Origin: Bacteroidaceae bacterium
GTDB lineage: Bacteria; Bacteroidota; Bacteroidia; Bacteroidales; Bacteroidaceae
DNA: 64,000 nt
NCBI GenBank assembly: GCA_017483605.1
Contig: JAFUWG010000048.1
Span: 62,001 to 126,000, forward strand
Direction: 5' to 3'
The position numbers and the translations under genes are program-made. The notes under the pieces are model-generated. The model was not told where the DNA came from. It saw nothing but the letters and a program-made list of their open reading frames with translations, and made no database searches. Shown piece by piece: positions 37,332 through 46,980 of this stretch. The number at the start of each line of letters is the position of its first letter. The stretch's first letter is position 1.

Positions 37332-39431
37332 TCAAAAGATAAACCCGTCCTCTTCCTCGTCATCGTGCTTTCGGGCAGCAGCCTTTTTCTCCTCCTCTTC
37401 GGGCTTGTACTCGTTCAGCGTGGTGCCATAAGTGGTGCGGAGCACACGGAATTCCGTGCGTCGGTTGAGGGCATTGAGCACTTCCTGAGCATCGTTGTCC
37501 TTGAAACTGAGGATGTAACTCTCCGTCAGCGTATCATTTTCCTTCACTTCCACCTTCGGCGTGCCAGCCATCAGCGTTTCTGCCAACTTCTTCGTGATGA
37601 CCTTCGGACGCGACTCACCATAGCCGACAGCGGTGAGTCGGTCTTTTGCCACGTCATGCTGAATCAGATAGCGAACCACCGACTCCGCACGCCGCTGAGA
37701 CAGCCGCTGGTTGTAAGCGTCGTTGCCACGATAGTCGCAGTGGGCAGAAAGTTCGATGGTGATATTCGGATTCTCGTTCATCATCGCCACCAGTTTGTCC
37801 AACGCCTCAGTCGATTCGGGCGTGAGGTCGGCACGGTCAAACTCATAGAAAATATTGTCTATCAGCACCGGCACATTGATGGGCGGCAGCGGAAATTGCA
37901 AAGTGTATTCCTCGCTTTCCTCCGATTCCTCCACACGGATTTCATTTTTCACGTTCAGATAACCTTTGCAGGTGCCAAGGAACACATAATCCACACCAGG
38001 CTTCAGCACCTGCGTGAAAGAGCCATCACCCTTGACCGAAAGTTTCAGGTTCGTTCCGTCATTGCCCACCATGTAAACCAATGCTGCCGGCAACTCATAA
38101 CCATCCTTTTCATACACCCAACCCGTCACCGTCTGCAAAATCTCGGGACACTCAAACGAGAAGATGTGCTCCCATCCTTTGCCATCATTTCTGGACGAAC
38201 AGAAGTAGCCACGATGGTGTACGCCCTCAAAGGTCATGCCAAAATCGTCCATCGGGGAGTTTAGCGGAAACTGCTGATTCTCAACGATTAAACCTCGTAT
38301 AGAGTCTTCGTATGCACGAAAAATGTCCAAACCGCCCATACCAGGATGACCATCGCTGGAGAAATAGAGGTCGCCGTTAGGACGGAACGACGGAAACATC
38401 TCGTCGCCAGCCGTATTGATAGGCCGACCCAGATTCTCCATGCCGCCAAATCCGCTGTCCAAGATGCGAGTTCGCCAGATGTCCAAACCACCCTCTCCGC
38501 CAGGCGAGTCGCTGACAAAATAGAGCCACTGACCATCGGGACTCACAGCAGGATGGGCAAAGGATGTCAGCGTGTCACGAGAGATGTCACACTTGGTCGG
38601 TTTGCTCCACGAGGCATCGCTTCGCTGCGACTTCCAAATCTCGGCGTATCGGGGATAGTCGGGGTCGCTGCTGCAACGGGTGAAGTACATCGTTTTACCA
38701 TCAGGACTCAGACAAGAGGCACCCTCGTCATACTCCGTATTCACCTCACCTTCTATCACATCCACCGGCTGCCACTTCCCCTGCTCATTCTTTCGAGAGA
38801 AGAAGAGGTCACCAAACTTCAAGCCCGTGATGCCAGAAATATCGTCACCCGTCGCCTCCTTGCGAGTGGACGAAAGCACCAGTTGGTCGGCATCGTCCCC
38901 CACCAGCATGGGGCTATAATCCGAACGGCGAGAATTAAAAATCGCCTCTTTCTTCACCTTATACTGATTAGGTTTCGCCTTCCATTGCGGTCCTAATTCA
39001 CACGAAATCAGTCCACTGCGAGCCAGTTCATTGCCAGGGTCGAACTCCAGATATTGGTTGAAGTTCTGTGCCGCCTGCTTATATTGCCCCGCCTTCAACT
39101 GCTGCCGAGCCAGATGCAGATAGACCGTGCTGTCTTCCACATGATAACGGACAGCATTCGCATACGCCGCCATCGCCTTCTGCGTGTAACCGATACGCCG
39201 ATAGCACTCCCCCATCTTGAACGCCCTCACCGCACGCTTCGCCTTGTCCTTAGGCGGCGTTCGCGAATAAGACTTCTTATAATGAATCGAGGCAGTATAA
39301 TATTCACCAATGGCATAACTCTGCTCCGCCTTCTTGAAGGCAATGCCCTCATTGGAACAGGCACACACAAAGAAGGCAACAAGCATCAACACCATTGCCC
39401 GCTTCAGCATATCGTGAATTTTACGTTCCAT
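37332..39431 (-). CDS. porE: PorE-like OmpA-family lipoprotein of type IX secretion
   Basis: This 699-residue protein has a signal peptide ending in lipobox FVCAC (Cys25). A TPR region follows (about 28-150, YAIGEYYTASIHYKKSY, GECYRRIGYTQKAMAAYANAV). A PD40/WD40-type propeller (about 160-420, SPDGKTMYFTR, SPDGQWLYFVSD) precedes a carboxypeptidase-regulatory-like domain (about 430-500). The OmpA peptidoglycan-binding domain (about 525-640) contains FDRADLTPESTEALDKL, IELSAHCDYRGNDAYNQRLS and RLTAVGYGESRP. This TPR-propeller-CRD-OmpA order is that of PorE, which anchors the T9SS to the cell wall. A second ATG seven codons in is an equally good start. Other OmpA/PD40 lipoproteins share parts of this layout. 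Confidence 0.8.
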   Translation of the reverse strand: MERKIHDMLKRAMVLMLVAFFVCACSNEGIAFKKAEQSYAIGEYYTASIHYKKSYSRTPPKDKAKRAVRAFKMGECYRRIGYTQKAMAAYANAVRYHVEDSTVYLHLARQQLKAGQYKQAAQNFNQYLEFDPGNELARSGLISCELGPQWKAKPNQYKVKKEAIFNSRRSDYSPMLVGDDADQLVLSSTRKEATGDDISGITGLKFGDLFFSRKNEQGKWQPVDVIEGEVNTEYDEGASCLSPDGKTMYFTRCSSDPDYPRYAEIWKSQRSDASWSKPTKCDISRDTLTSFAHPAVSPDGQWLYFVSDSPGGEGGLDIWRTRILDSGFGGMENLGRPINTAGDEMFPSFRPNGDLYFSSDGHPGMGGLDIFRAYEDSIRGLIVENQQFPLNSPMDDFGMTFEGVHHRGYFCSSRNDGKGWEHIFSFECPEILQTVTGWVYEKDGYELPAALVYMVGNDGTNLKLSVKGDGSFTQVLKPGVDYVFLGTCKGYLNVKNEIRVEESEESEEYTLQFPLPPINVPVLIDNIFYEFDRADLTPESTEALDKLVAMMNENPNITIELSAHCDYRGNDAYNQRLSQRRAESVVRYLIQHDVAKDRLTAVGYGESRPKVITKKLAETLMAGTPKVEVKENDTLTESYILSFKDNDAQEVLNALNRRTEFRVLRTTYGTTLNEYKPEEEEKKAAARKHDDEEEDGFIF

Positions 39432-39538
39432 ATTATATATAACGTACCTAAAACCGTTTTATTGTACTCCACACCCACCTTTTCTGGCATTCCTCTTTTC
39501 CCCTTCCCAAGCAACGTCCAACTGCCGTTGCCGCATAT

Positions 39539-39654
39539 CGTCTTAAAACTAAACTTAGATTTTATAAAATTCAAGTTAGATTTATATAAATTTAAGTTCA
39601 ATTTTATAAAATTTAAGTTTGATTTTATAAAATCTAAGTTTAGTTTTAAGAACG
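39539..39654 (-). repeat. 21-bp-periodic palindromic intergenic repeat, copy 3
   Basis: The element is read on the minus strand in the same sense as copies 1 and 2. Four 21-bp units with ATTTTATAAAAT or ATTTATATAAAT cores lie between ends GTTCTTAAAACTAAACTTAG and CTAAGTTTAGTTTTAAGAC (one base shorter at that end). It begins 14 bp beyond the minus-strand terminator of topB and upstream of porE, filling most of the 282-bp gap. Open frames through it on both strands are composition artefacts. Confidence 0.92.
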
Positions 39655-39668
39655 TAACGGGTAAAGGC

Positions 39669-39694
39669 AAAAAAAAGAGCCCTCAAAGGGCTCT
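39669..39694 (-). terminator. Intrinsic terminator of the mlaE-mlaF-topB operon
   Basis: On the minus strand, AGAGCCCT pairs with AGGGCTCT around a 3-nt loop, followed by a run of at least eight T. It lies 19 bp after the topB stop. Confidence 0.92.
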
Positions 39695-39713
39695 AAGCGG
39701 CAGGCTCACATCC

Positions 39714-41924
39714 TCACGCCTTATCAAATGGCAAACGATACGTGCAGCCCTCACGCCAGCGAGAGCAGCCATAGGCGGTGTTGCCTTTGATGATGTGCCC
39801 TTGCTTGCAGACGGGGCAAGGAAGACCGATGAGTTCGTCGGGGTTGTGGGCGGCTTTCACTTCTTCGATAGACTTTGCCGGTTCTGATGAAGAGGCGGGT
39901 TTCTTAGAGGAGGTTCTTTTCTTGGGTTGGAAACCTGCGGGTGCATTGGCAGCGGAAACCGCTTTAGGGGCTTTCTTTTTCTTTAAGTCTTCCTCGGTGG
40001 TGATGGCGACATGACGGTTGGAATTGTCATTACGCACGGTGTTAACCAGTTCCACCACCATCTGTTTCAACTCTTCGATGAAGGTTTTGGCATCGTACTG
40101 CCGCTTCTCTATCTCGCGAAGTTTCTTCTCCCAAATGCCCGTGAGTTCGGCACTTTTGAGGAGTTCCTCGTGGATGATGCCGATGAGTTCCACACCTGTT
40201 GGGGTGGCGATGAGATTCTTGCGTTCTTTGCGAATGTAGCGACGCTTGAAGAGGGTCTCGATGATGGCAGCACGGGTAGAAGGACGACCAATGCCGTTCT
40301 CCTTCATCGCATCCCGAAGTTCTTCATTGTCAACGAACTTACCCGCGGTTTCCATCGCACGGAGCAAGGTCGCCTCGGTGTATGGCTTTGGCGGCTGTGT
40401 CCACTTCTCGGAAAGCATCGGAAGGTGCGGTCCACTTTCTTTCTTGGCGAAAAGAGGCAGAGAACGGTCATCGTCTGCCGCATTCTTTTCGTCATCACCG
40501 TCGCTGTCTGCTGTCGTCTTTTTGTAAATCACTTTCCAGCCCTCATCGATGATGGTTCGCCCACTGGTGCGGAAGAGGACAGGTCCTCCTACCTCTGACG
40601 AGGGCTGGGGAACAACCTCTCCAAAGACGGTTGTCGTCTCAAACTTGCAATCGGGATAGAACACGGCAATGAAAGCACGGGTGACGAGGTCGTACACACG
40701 GCGTTCCATATCCGTCAAACTGATGGCCAGCACACCCGTTGGGATAATGGCGTGGTGGTCGGTAACTTTCGAAGAATCAAACACTTTCTTCGATTTCGGC
40801 AGGGGCTTTCCTGCCAATGGCTGAGTGAATTGTTCGTAACCCTTCAGCCCTGCCAGCGTCTGCGGACACTTGGCATAGATATCGTCGCTCAGAAAAGTCG
40901 TGTCCACACGCGGATAGGTGGTGAACTTCTTTTCGTAAAGACTCTGGATGAGTTGCAGCGTCTGCTCTGCCGAATAGCCAAACTTTCGGTTGCAATCGAC
41001 CTGCAAAGAGGTCAAGTCGTACAGACGAGGCGGTGCTTCCGTCCCCTTCTTCTTCTGAATGTCCGTCACGGTGAACGGCTGGTCGGTGATGGCATCGAGC
41101 ACCGCTTTTCCTTCCGCCTCCGTCAGATACTCTATCTGCCTGTAAATCGGTCCCTTGCTCTTGATGGTCTTGCCCTGTTCGGCTGCCGCTTTCACCTCTG
41201 CGGCATCTTCCGCCTCCGCCTCTTCATCATGGGCAATCGCCATAAATTTGGTGTCCCGATAGAGGGTGGAAAGCACCCAACTCTGCTTCGGGACAAAACT
41301 TTCTATCTCCTGTTGGCGGCGAACAATCAGTGCCAACGTTGGGGTCTGCACTCGTCCGATGGAAAGCACCTGACGGTTCTGCCCATATTTGAGCGTGTAG
41401 AGGCGAGTGGCATTCATGCCGAGTGTCCAGTCGCCAATGGCACGACAGAGTCCCGCCTCGTAAAGTGACTGATATTCAATTTGGTCTTTCAATTGGTTGA
41501 ATCCCTCACGAATCGCCTCTTCGGTCAGCGAAGAAATCCACAACCGCCTGACGGGACACTTCGCCCCCGCCTTCTGCATCACCCATCGCTGAATCAGTTC
41601 ACCCTCCTGCCCTGCATCGCCGCAGTTGATGATGCCATCAGCCGCCTGCATCAACTTCTCGATGGTGGCAAACTGCTTTTTGATGCCGTCATCATCCTTC
41701 AGACGAATGCCAAAACGGGGAGGAATCATCGGCAAATCCCACAGGTCCCAACGTTTCCAACGGGGATTGTACTCATCAGGTTCCTTCAGTTCGCACAGGT
41801 GTCCGAACGTCCAAGTGACCTGATAGCCATTTCCCTCGATGTATCCCTGCCTGGTCTCTCTGGCACCCAACACGTTGGCAATGTCGCGAGCCACACTCGG
41901 TTTCTCTGCTATACAAACAATCAT
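39714..41924 (-). CDS. topB: DNA topoisomerase III
   Basis: This 736-residue type IA topoisomerase relaxes and decatenates DNA by single-strand passage. The TOPRIM domain starts MIVCIAEKPSVARDIANVLG, with its acidic motif INCGDAGQEGELIQR. The core has SIGRVQTPTLALIV and the catalytic-Tyr segment TTYPRVDTTFLSDDIY. A linker rich in K, A and P precedes a C-terminal CPVCKQGHIIKGNTAYGCSRW element, a single zinc-ribbon-like motif. The start ATG overlaps the mlaF stop (ATGA). Its place behind mlaE-mlaF implies co-transcription from the promoter upstream of mlaE. Confidence 0.96.
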   Translation of the reverse strand: MIVCIAEKPSVARDIANVLGARETRQGYIEGNGYQVTWTFGHLCELKEPDEYNPRWKRWDLWDLPMIPPRFGIRLKDDDGIKKQFATIEKLMQAADGIINCGDAGQEGELIQRWVMQKAGAKCPVRRLWISSLTEEAIREGFNQLKDQIEYQSLYEAGLCRAIGDWTLGMNATRLYTLKYGQNRQVLSIGRVQTPTLALIVRRQQEIESFVPKQSWVLSTLYRDTKFMAIAHDEEAEAEDAAEVKAAAEQGKTIKSKGPIYRQIEYLTEAEGKAVLDAITDQPFTVTDIQKKKGTEAPPRLYDLTSLQVDCNRKFGYSAEQTLQLIQSLYEKKFTTYPRVDTTFLSDDIYAKCPQTLAGLKGYEQFTQPLAGKPLPKSKKVFDSSKVTDHHAIIPTGVLAISLTDMERRVYDLVTRAFIAVFYPDCKFETTTVFGEVVPQPSSEVGGPVLFRTSGRTIIDEGWKVIYKKTTADSDGDDEKNAADDDRSLPLFAKKESGPHLPMLSEKWTQPPKPYTEATLLRAMETAGKFVDNEELRDAMKENGIGRPSTRAAIIETLFKRRYIRKERKNLIATPTGVELIGIIHEELLKSAELTGIWEKKLREIEKRQYDAKTFIEELKQMVVELVNTVRNDNSNRHVAITTEEDLKKKKAPKAVSAANAPAGFQPKKRTSSKKPASSSEPAKSIEEVKAAHNPDELIGLPCPVCKQGHIIKGNTAYGCSRWREGCTYRLPFDKA

Positions 41925-42688
41925 TTCTTCTGTTGGTCGTGCAGTTCCTTTGCCTGCCGCAAGATGTCGCTGGCAAAAATGAAGTCCTCCAATTTCTTGT
42001 TGGCGGCATCCATAATCTCCTTATTACTTCCCTGCCACTCGGCTTTTCCCTCGCAGATGAACGTGATGTTCTCGCCAATACCCATCACGGAGTTCATATC
42101 GTGGGTGTTGACGATGGTGGTGATGTTGTCCTCATGAGTGATGCCAGCAATGAGTTCGTCGATGACAATGCTCGTCTTGGGATCAAGACCTGAGTTTGGC
42201 TCGTCGCAGAACAAGTATTTGGGTTCCAGCACAATGGCACGGGCAATCGCCACACGCTTCTGCATACCACCCGAGATTTCGCCAGGAAATTTCATCTCTG
42301 CCCCTGCCAGATTCACACGTGCCAAACAATCGAGGGCACGCTTCTTGCGGTCCTCGTAGGCATCGTAGGAGAACATGTTGAGCGGAAACATCACGTTGTC
42401 GAGCACCGTCATGGAGTCAAACAATGCTGCACTCTGGAAAATCATGCCCATCTCACGGCGCAGCAGAATCTTCTCCCGCTTGCTGAGCGACACAAAATCG
42501 CGGTCATCGTAGAAGATGGAGCCACTGGTGGGGGTGAGCAAACCCACGATATTCTTCATCAGCACCGTCTTACCACTACCACTTTGTCCAATAATCAGAT
42601 TCACCTCGCCATCACGAAAGACGGTATTGATGTCTTTGAGCACATCCTTGTCCTCAAAACTCTTATATAAATGTTCTACTTTTATCAT
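41921..42688 (-). CDS. mlaF: ABC transporter ATP-binding protein, MlaF type
   Basis: This 255-residue ATPase has Walker A GQSGSGKTVLM, signature ISGGMQKRVAIARAI, Walker B YLFCDEPNSGLDP and switch His in IVNTHDMNSVM. The GMQKR signature is characteristic of the MlaF/TTG2A group, which moves phospholipid between inner and outer membranes with permease MlaE and substrate-binding MlaD. The start is 3 bp after the mlaE stop. No MlaD gene lies in this operon; topB follows instead. Confidence 0.93.
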   Translation of the reverse strand: MIKVEHLYKSFEDKDVLKDINTVFRDGEVNLIIGQSGSGKTVLMKNIVGLLTPTSGSIFYDDRDFVSLSKREKILLRREMGMIFQSAALFDSMTVLDNVMFPLNMFSYDAYEDRKKRALDCLARVNLAGAEMKFPGEISGGMQKRVAIARAIVLEPKYLFCDEPNSGLDPKTSIVIDELIAGITHEDNITTIVNTHDMNSVMGIGENITFICEGKAEWQGSNKEIMDAANKKLEDFIFASDILRQAKELHDQQKK

Positions 42689-42691
42689 GTT

Positions 42692-43438
42692 CTATGTCAG
42701 CATATTGGTCAAGAAAATGTCGGAGAAGAGCACGAGGATGCTACTCAGCACCACGGCATCGGTGCTTGACTTGCCCACTTCCACGCTGCCTCCCTCGACG
42801 GTGTAGCCCTTGTAGGCGGACACACTGGTGATGATGAAGGCATACACAATCGCCTTAATCATACCACACCAGAAGAACCACTGGTTGAACTGGTAGCGGA
42901 ATCCCTCCGTCAGTTCGGGCACGGTGGTGGTGCCGAGCAGAGAGGTGGCGTATGCTCCGAGGATGCCGGCAAAGACGCTCAACGTGACAAGTATCGGCAT
43001 GATGGTCATCAAGCCCACGATTTTCGGAAGAATCAGGTAATTGGCAGAATTGACGCCCATGATGTCGAGGGCATCAATCTGCTGAGTGATACGCATCGTG
43101 CCAATCTCCGAGGCGATGTTGGAGCCCACCTTACCTGCCAAGATGAGACACATGATACTGGATGAGAACTCCAGCAGCATAATCTCACGGGTGGTGTAAC
43201 CCACCACCATGCGAGGCATCCAGGGACTCTGAATGTTCAATTTGATTTGGAGGCAAATCACGGCACCAATGAAAAAAGAGATAATCAACACGATGCCTAT
43301 CGAGTTATAGCCTAACTGATACATCTCGGTCACGTATTGCTTAAAGAACATTCTCCACCGGTCGGGCTGAGACAAGACCCGCCCCATCAGCATCACATAC
43401 TTACCCAGATGTGTTAATCCACTTTTGATTGAAAGCAC
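42692..43438 (-). CDS. mlaE: MlaE-family ABC transporter permease
   Basis: This 248-residue protein has about five membrane helices and the MlaE domain. Features are VLIISFFIGAVICLQIKLNIQ (partial helix), SSSIMCLILAGKVGSNIASEIGTMRITQQIDAL, the coupling-loop signature (GRIGAAIAAELGTM in relatives) and NYLILPKIVGLMTIMPIL. It is the permease of a phospholipid-transport ABC system with the MlaF ATPase next to it, acting in the inner membrane. It is first in the minus-strand operon, 44 bp from its promoter box. Confidence 0.93.
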   Translation of the reverse strand: MLSIKSGLTHLGKYVMLMGRVLSQPDRWRMFFKQYVTEMYQLGYNSIGIVLIISFFIGAVICLQIKLNIQSPWMPRMVVGYTTREIMLLEFSSSIMCLILAGKVGSNIASEIGTMRITQQIDALDIMGVNSANYLILPKIVGLMTIMPILVTLSVFAGILGAYATSLLGTTTVPELTEGFRYQFNQWFFWCGMIKAIVYAFIITSVSAYKGYTVEGGSVEVGKSSTDAVVLSSILVLFSDIFLTNMLT

Positions 43439-43481
43439 TTGTTTGTCGTTTTTAATGATTTATAAATAGCAAAAACTTCGC

Positions 43482-43489
43482 AAAATTAG
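43482..43489 (-). promoter_or_regulatory. Bacteroidetes promoter (TAATTTTG) for mlaE-mlaF-topB
   Basis: On the minus strand, TAATTTTG followed by CGAAG matches TAnnTTTG, 44 bp before the mlaE start codon and back to back with the lptB promoter. Confidence 0.65.
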
Positions 43490-43562
43490 CAATTTTTGTT
43501 CAAAAGAGAGGCTTTTAACATAGTTTTTTAATTTAGAAAGTGACTAATCAACAAACAATTCG

Positions 43563-43570
43563 TACTTTTG
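43563..43570 (+). promoter_or_regulatory. Bacteroidetes promoter (TACTTTTG) for lptB
   Basis: TACTTTTG matches TAnnTTTG, 20 bp before the lptB ATG; the leader is very short. Confidence 0.7.
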
Positions 43571-43590
43571 TAACTAATTTGACGTAACGT

Positions 43591-44439
43591 ATGGAAATAA
43601 AAACGCTATCAGCAACCACAAATGCCGGCGATGCCGAGATACCAGAGTACTCCGATGACAGGAATACGCTCTATACTCGCAACCTGGTGAAGACATACGG
43701 AAAACGCACAGTGGCAAACGACGTGTCCATCAGTGTGCGACAGGGAGAGATTGTCGGGCTCCTGGGTCCTAACGGAGCAGGGAAGACTACCTCTTTCTAT
43801 ATGACCACAGGACTGGTGGTGCCCAACAGCGGCAGGGTGTTCATCAACGACATGGAAATCACCAACGACCCTGTGTCCACCCGTGCCAAAAAAGGTGTGG
43901 GCTATCTGGCTCAAGAGGCGAGCGTGTTCCGCACCATGAGTGTGGAAGACAACATCATGACGGTGCTGGAGATGAAATACAAATCGACGGACGAGCAAAA
44001 GATGCATCTGGAGAAACTGCTGGATGAATTCAATTTACAAAAGGTGCGTCGCAATCGAGGCAACCAACTCTCCGGTGGTGAACGTCGCCGTTGCGAAATT
44101 GCCCGTTGCCTTGCCATCGACCCGAAGTTTATCATGCTTGACGAGCCGTTTGCAGGCGTTGACCCTATCGCCGTGGAGGACATTCAGTATGTGGTGTGGA
44201 AACTGAAAGACCGAAACATCGGCATCCTCATCACCGACCACAACGTGCAGGAAACGCTCTGTATCACCGACCGTGCCTACCTGCTCTTCGAGGGACGCAT
44301 TCTCTTCAAAGGCACTCCGCAGGAACTGGCAAACAACACCATTGTGAAAGAAAAATACCTCGGCAGCAACTTTGTCCTCCGTCCGAAGAACTTCCAGATG
44401 ATTGAGGAAAAGAAATTGAGAGAAGCCGAAGAAAACTAA
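43591..44439 (+). CDS. lptB: LPS export ABC transporter ATP-binding protein LptB
   Basis: This 282-residue ATPase drives LptFG to extract lipopolysaccharide from the inner membrane. It has Walker A GPNGAGKTTSFYM, signature LSGGERRRCEIARCL, Walker B FIMLDEPFAGVDPIAVEDI and switch His ILITDHNVQETL. These match LptB, including the VEDNIMTVLE segment. It is about 40 residues longer than E. coli LptB, with an N-terminal extension (about 1-25, acidic) and a charged tail. It heads the rightward run lptB-rsfS-ftsH-cdsA. Confidence 0.94.
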   Translation: MEIKTLSATTNAGDAEIPEYSDDRNTLYTRNLVKTYGKRTVANDVSISVRQGEIVGLLGPNGAGKTTSFYMTTGLVVPNSGRVFINDMEITNDPVSTRAKKGVGYLAQEASVFRTMSVEDNIMTVLEMKYKSTDEQKMHLEKLLDEFNLQKVRRNRGNQLSGGERRRCEIARCLAIDPKFIMLDEPFAGVDPIAVEDIQYVVWKLKDRNIGILITDHNVQETLCITDRAYLLFEGRILFKGTPQELANNTIVKEKYLGSNFVLRPKNFQMIEEKKLREAEEN

Positions 44440-44461
44440 AAATACACATTATTTATTATAC

Positions 44462-44821
44462 ATGACAGAAACCGAAAAGTTAGTACAGGCTTGCATTGCA
44501 GGCATCCAAGAAAAGAAGGGAAGAAAAATCCGAGTCGTCAATCTTGAAGGCATCGACGACACCATCACCAAATACCTCGTCATTGGCGAAGGCAACTCGC
44601 CCAGTCAGGTGTCGGCACTGACCGAATCGGTGCGTGAATTTGCTCGCAAACAAGCAAATGCACGTCCATCAGCAGTGGATGGCACTCGCAACAACCTGTG
44701 GGTGGCACTCGACTATATTGACGTGGTGGTTCACCTCTTCGTGCCTGACGCTCGTGAGTTTTACGATGTTGACAACCTCTGGGAAGACGCAGAAATCACG
44801 GACATTCCAGATTTAGATTAA
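44462..44821 (+). CDS. rsfS: Ribosome silencing factor RsfS
   Basis: This 119-residue member of the DUF143/Iojap family binds uL14 on the large subunit and blocks subunit joining when nutrients are scarce. The family segments are RKIRVVNLEGIDDTITKYLVIGEG, the SVREFAR helix and NNLWVALDYIDVVVHLFVPDAREFYDVDNLWEDAE (shown in parts). Length and order are typical. A small hairpin-forming sequence (GGTTGCAAA near 44835 with TTTGCAAACC) lies in the 53-bp gap before ftsH but lacks a T tract. Confidence 0.94.
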   Translation: MTETEKLVQACIAGIQEKKGRKIRVVNLEGIDDTITKYLVIGEGNSPSQVSALTESVREFARKQANARPSAVDGTRNNLWVALDYIDVVVHLFVPDAREFYDVDNLWEDAEITDIPDLD

Positions 44822-44874
44822 CCCTCTACAATGTACGGTTGCAAAGCCTTTTGCAAACCTTATTGACCAACTGA

Positions 44875-46980
44875 ATGGAAACGACTGAAAACAAGAATAC
44901 GAACAATCGGATGCAAAAGCCAAGATTCAACTTCACATGGCTTTATCTGCTCCTCATCGGAGGGCTTGCATACATGATTTTAACGCGTCACGACGTATCT
45001 GCCTCCAGAACGGTAGATTACACCACCTTCAAGGAACTGGTGACCAATGGATATGTGTCGGACGTGAAGGTCAACAAAGACCAATACACTTTGACGCTTG
45101 GGATTGATGCCAAATACAACAAGCAGGTGTTTGGCACCGTTCAAAAGGACAAATCGCCCAATCGCATCAAGGTCGAATTTGGCTCCATCGACAATCTGGA
45201 GACTTTCCTCGACGAACAAACGGAAGCAGGAAACTTCAACGGAAAGATCACCTATGAACGCGAAAATGACTTCATCAGCAATCTGTTTTGGAATCTTGCA
45301 CCCCTATTGATCATCATCTTCATCTGGATGTTCCTCATGCGAGGCATGGGCGGCGGCATCATGGGAGGTGCTTCCAGCATTTTCTCTGTGGGACGTTCGA
45401 AGGCACAACTCTTTGACAAAGACGATAAGAACACGCCTCAAATCACCTTCAAGGATGTGGCAGGCCAGGCTGGTGCCAAACAGGAAGTTCAAGAAATTGT
45501 GGATTTCTTGAAGAAGCCAGAAAAATACACCAATCTGGGTGGTAAGATTCCGAAAGGAGCCTTGTTGGTAGGTCCTCCAGGAACAGGTAAGACATTGCTT
45601 GCCAAGGCCGTAGCAGGCGAAGCAGGAGTGCCGTTCTTCTCTTTGTCAGGTTCTGAATTTGTCGAAATGTTTGTGGGTGTGGGTGCCAGCCGTGTACGTG
45701 ACCTCTTCCAACAGGCAAAGGCGAAAGCCCCCTGCATTATCTTCATCGACGAAATTGATGCCATCGGACGTGCTCGCAGCAAGACTGCCGCCATGGGTGG
45801 CAATGACGAACGTGAAAGCACCCTGAACCAACTCTTGACAGAGATGGACGGTTTCGGCACCAACAGCGGTATCATCATCATGGCTGCCACCAACCGTGCC
45901 GACATCCTCGATGGGGCATTGCTCCGTGCAGGACGTTTCGACCGTCAGATTCACGTGGACCTTCCCGACCTGAGCGAACGTAAAGAAATCTTCATGGTGC
46001 ATCTGAAGCCCCTCAAGATAGACGAGACTGTTGATGTGGCACAGTTGGCACGTCAGACACCCGGATTCTCAGGTGCCGACATCGCCAATGTCTGCAACGA
46101 GGCAGCCCTCATTGCCGCCCGCAACAACAAGGAATGGGTGGACAAGCAGTGCTTCCTCGATGCCGTTGACCGCATCATCGGAGGTTTGGAAAAGAAGACT
46201 AAACTACTCACGGCGAACGAGAAGAAGACTATCGCCCTCCACGAAGCGGGCCACGCCACTATCTCCTGGTTCCTCGAATACGCCAACCCGCTTGTGAAAG
46301 TGACCATCGTGCCACGCGGACAGGCTTTAGGTGCCGCATGGTATATGCCTGAAGAGCGTCAAATCTCCACGAAGGAGGAAATTCTTGACGAAATCTGTGC
46401 CACTCTGGGTGGACGTGCAGCCGAGGAACTTTGTGTCGGCCGCATCTCTACAGGTGCCATGAACGACCTCGAGAAAGTGACCAAACGTGCCTATGGCATG
46501 ATTGCCTACGCTGGTATGGGCGAAAAACTGCCCAACCTCTGCTACTACGACAACCAGGAATACCAATTCAGCAAGCCTTACAGCGACAAGACCGCCGAGA
46601 CCATCGACGAGGAAGTTCGCAAACTGATTGCCACAGAATATGAACGGGCAAAGCGTGTCCTCACCGAGCACAAGGAGGGACATGCACAATTGGCACAATT
46701 GCTGGTTGAGCGTGAAGTCATCTTTGCCGAAGACCTTGAGAACATCTTTGGCAAACGTCCTTGGACATCACGAACGGACGAAATTTTGGCAGCCAATGCC
46801 GAGAATGAGGAAAAAGAAGAGGACAAGCAGCCAGATACGACTGACCACAAGAAGGAAAACGAAGAGTTTATCCGTCAGAAAATCGTACAGGCAGTGCTGG
46901 AAAAGGCTGAAAAAGCAGAAAAGGCTGAAAAAGCAGAAAAGGCAAAGCAAGCAGAATCTGATAAACCCAAAGAAAAGTGA
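44875..46980 (+). CDS. ftsH: ATP-dependent zinc metalloprotease FtsH
   Basis: This 701-residue inner-membrane AAA+ protease has two membrane helices (about 18-36 and 141-160), a periplasmic domain between them and a glycine-rich linker ([12 protein letters not shown]). The AAA module has Walker [14 protein letters not shown], the pore-loop region [18 protein letters not shown] and [23 protein letters not shown]. The zinc site is [12 protein letters not shown]. The C-terminal tail is highly charged and ends in tandem E-K-A repeats encoded by an imperfect 18-bp direct repeat near 46909-46947. The stop overlaps the GTG start of cdsA. Confidence 0.97.
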   Translation: METTENKNTNNRMQKPRFNFTWLYLLLIGGLAYMILTRHDVSASRTVDYTTFKELVTNGYVSDVKVNKDQYTLTLGIDAKYNKQVFGTVQKDKSPNRIKVEFGSIDNLETFLDEQTEAGNFNGKITYERENDFISNLFWNLAPLLIIIFIWMFLMRGMGGGIMGGASSIFSVGRSKAQLFDKDDKNTPQITFKDVAGQAGAKQEVQEIVDFLKKPEKYTNLGGKIPKGALLVGPPGTGKTLLAKAVAGEAGVPFFSLSGSEFVEMFVGVGASRVRDLFQQAKAKAPCIIFIDEIDAIGRARSKTAAMGGNDERESTLNQLLTEMDGFGTNSGIIIMAATNRADILDGALLRAGRFDRQIHVDLPDLSERKEIFMVHLKPLKIDETVDVAQLARQTPGFSGADIANVCNEAALIAARNNKEWVDKQCFLDAVDRIIGGLEKKTKLLTANEKKTIALHEAGHATISWFLEYANPLVKVTIVPRGQALGAAWYMPEERQISTKEEILDEICATLGGRAAEELCVGRISTGAMNDLEKVTKRAYGMIAYAGMGEKLPNLCYYDNQEYQFSKPYSDKTAETIDEEVRKLIATEYERAKRVLTEHKEGHAQLAQLLVEREVIFAEDLENIFGKRPWTSRTDEILAANAENEEKEEDKQPDTTDHKKENEEFIRQKIVQAVLEKAEKAEKAEKAEKAKQAESDKPKEK

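Noticed and set aside
39054-39887. 277-codon plus-strand frame across porE start, repeat copy 3 and the topB end
   Set aside because: It is antisense to two solid genes and only stays open because of the 21-bp repeat; no start signal.
44835-44857. Hairpin GGTTGCAAA/TTTGCAAACC between rsfS and ftsH
   Set aside because: The stem has a bulge and no T tract follows, so it is not called a terminator; it may be chance or an mRNA-processing site.
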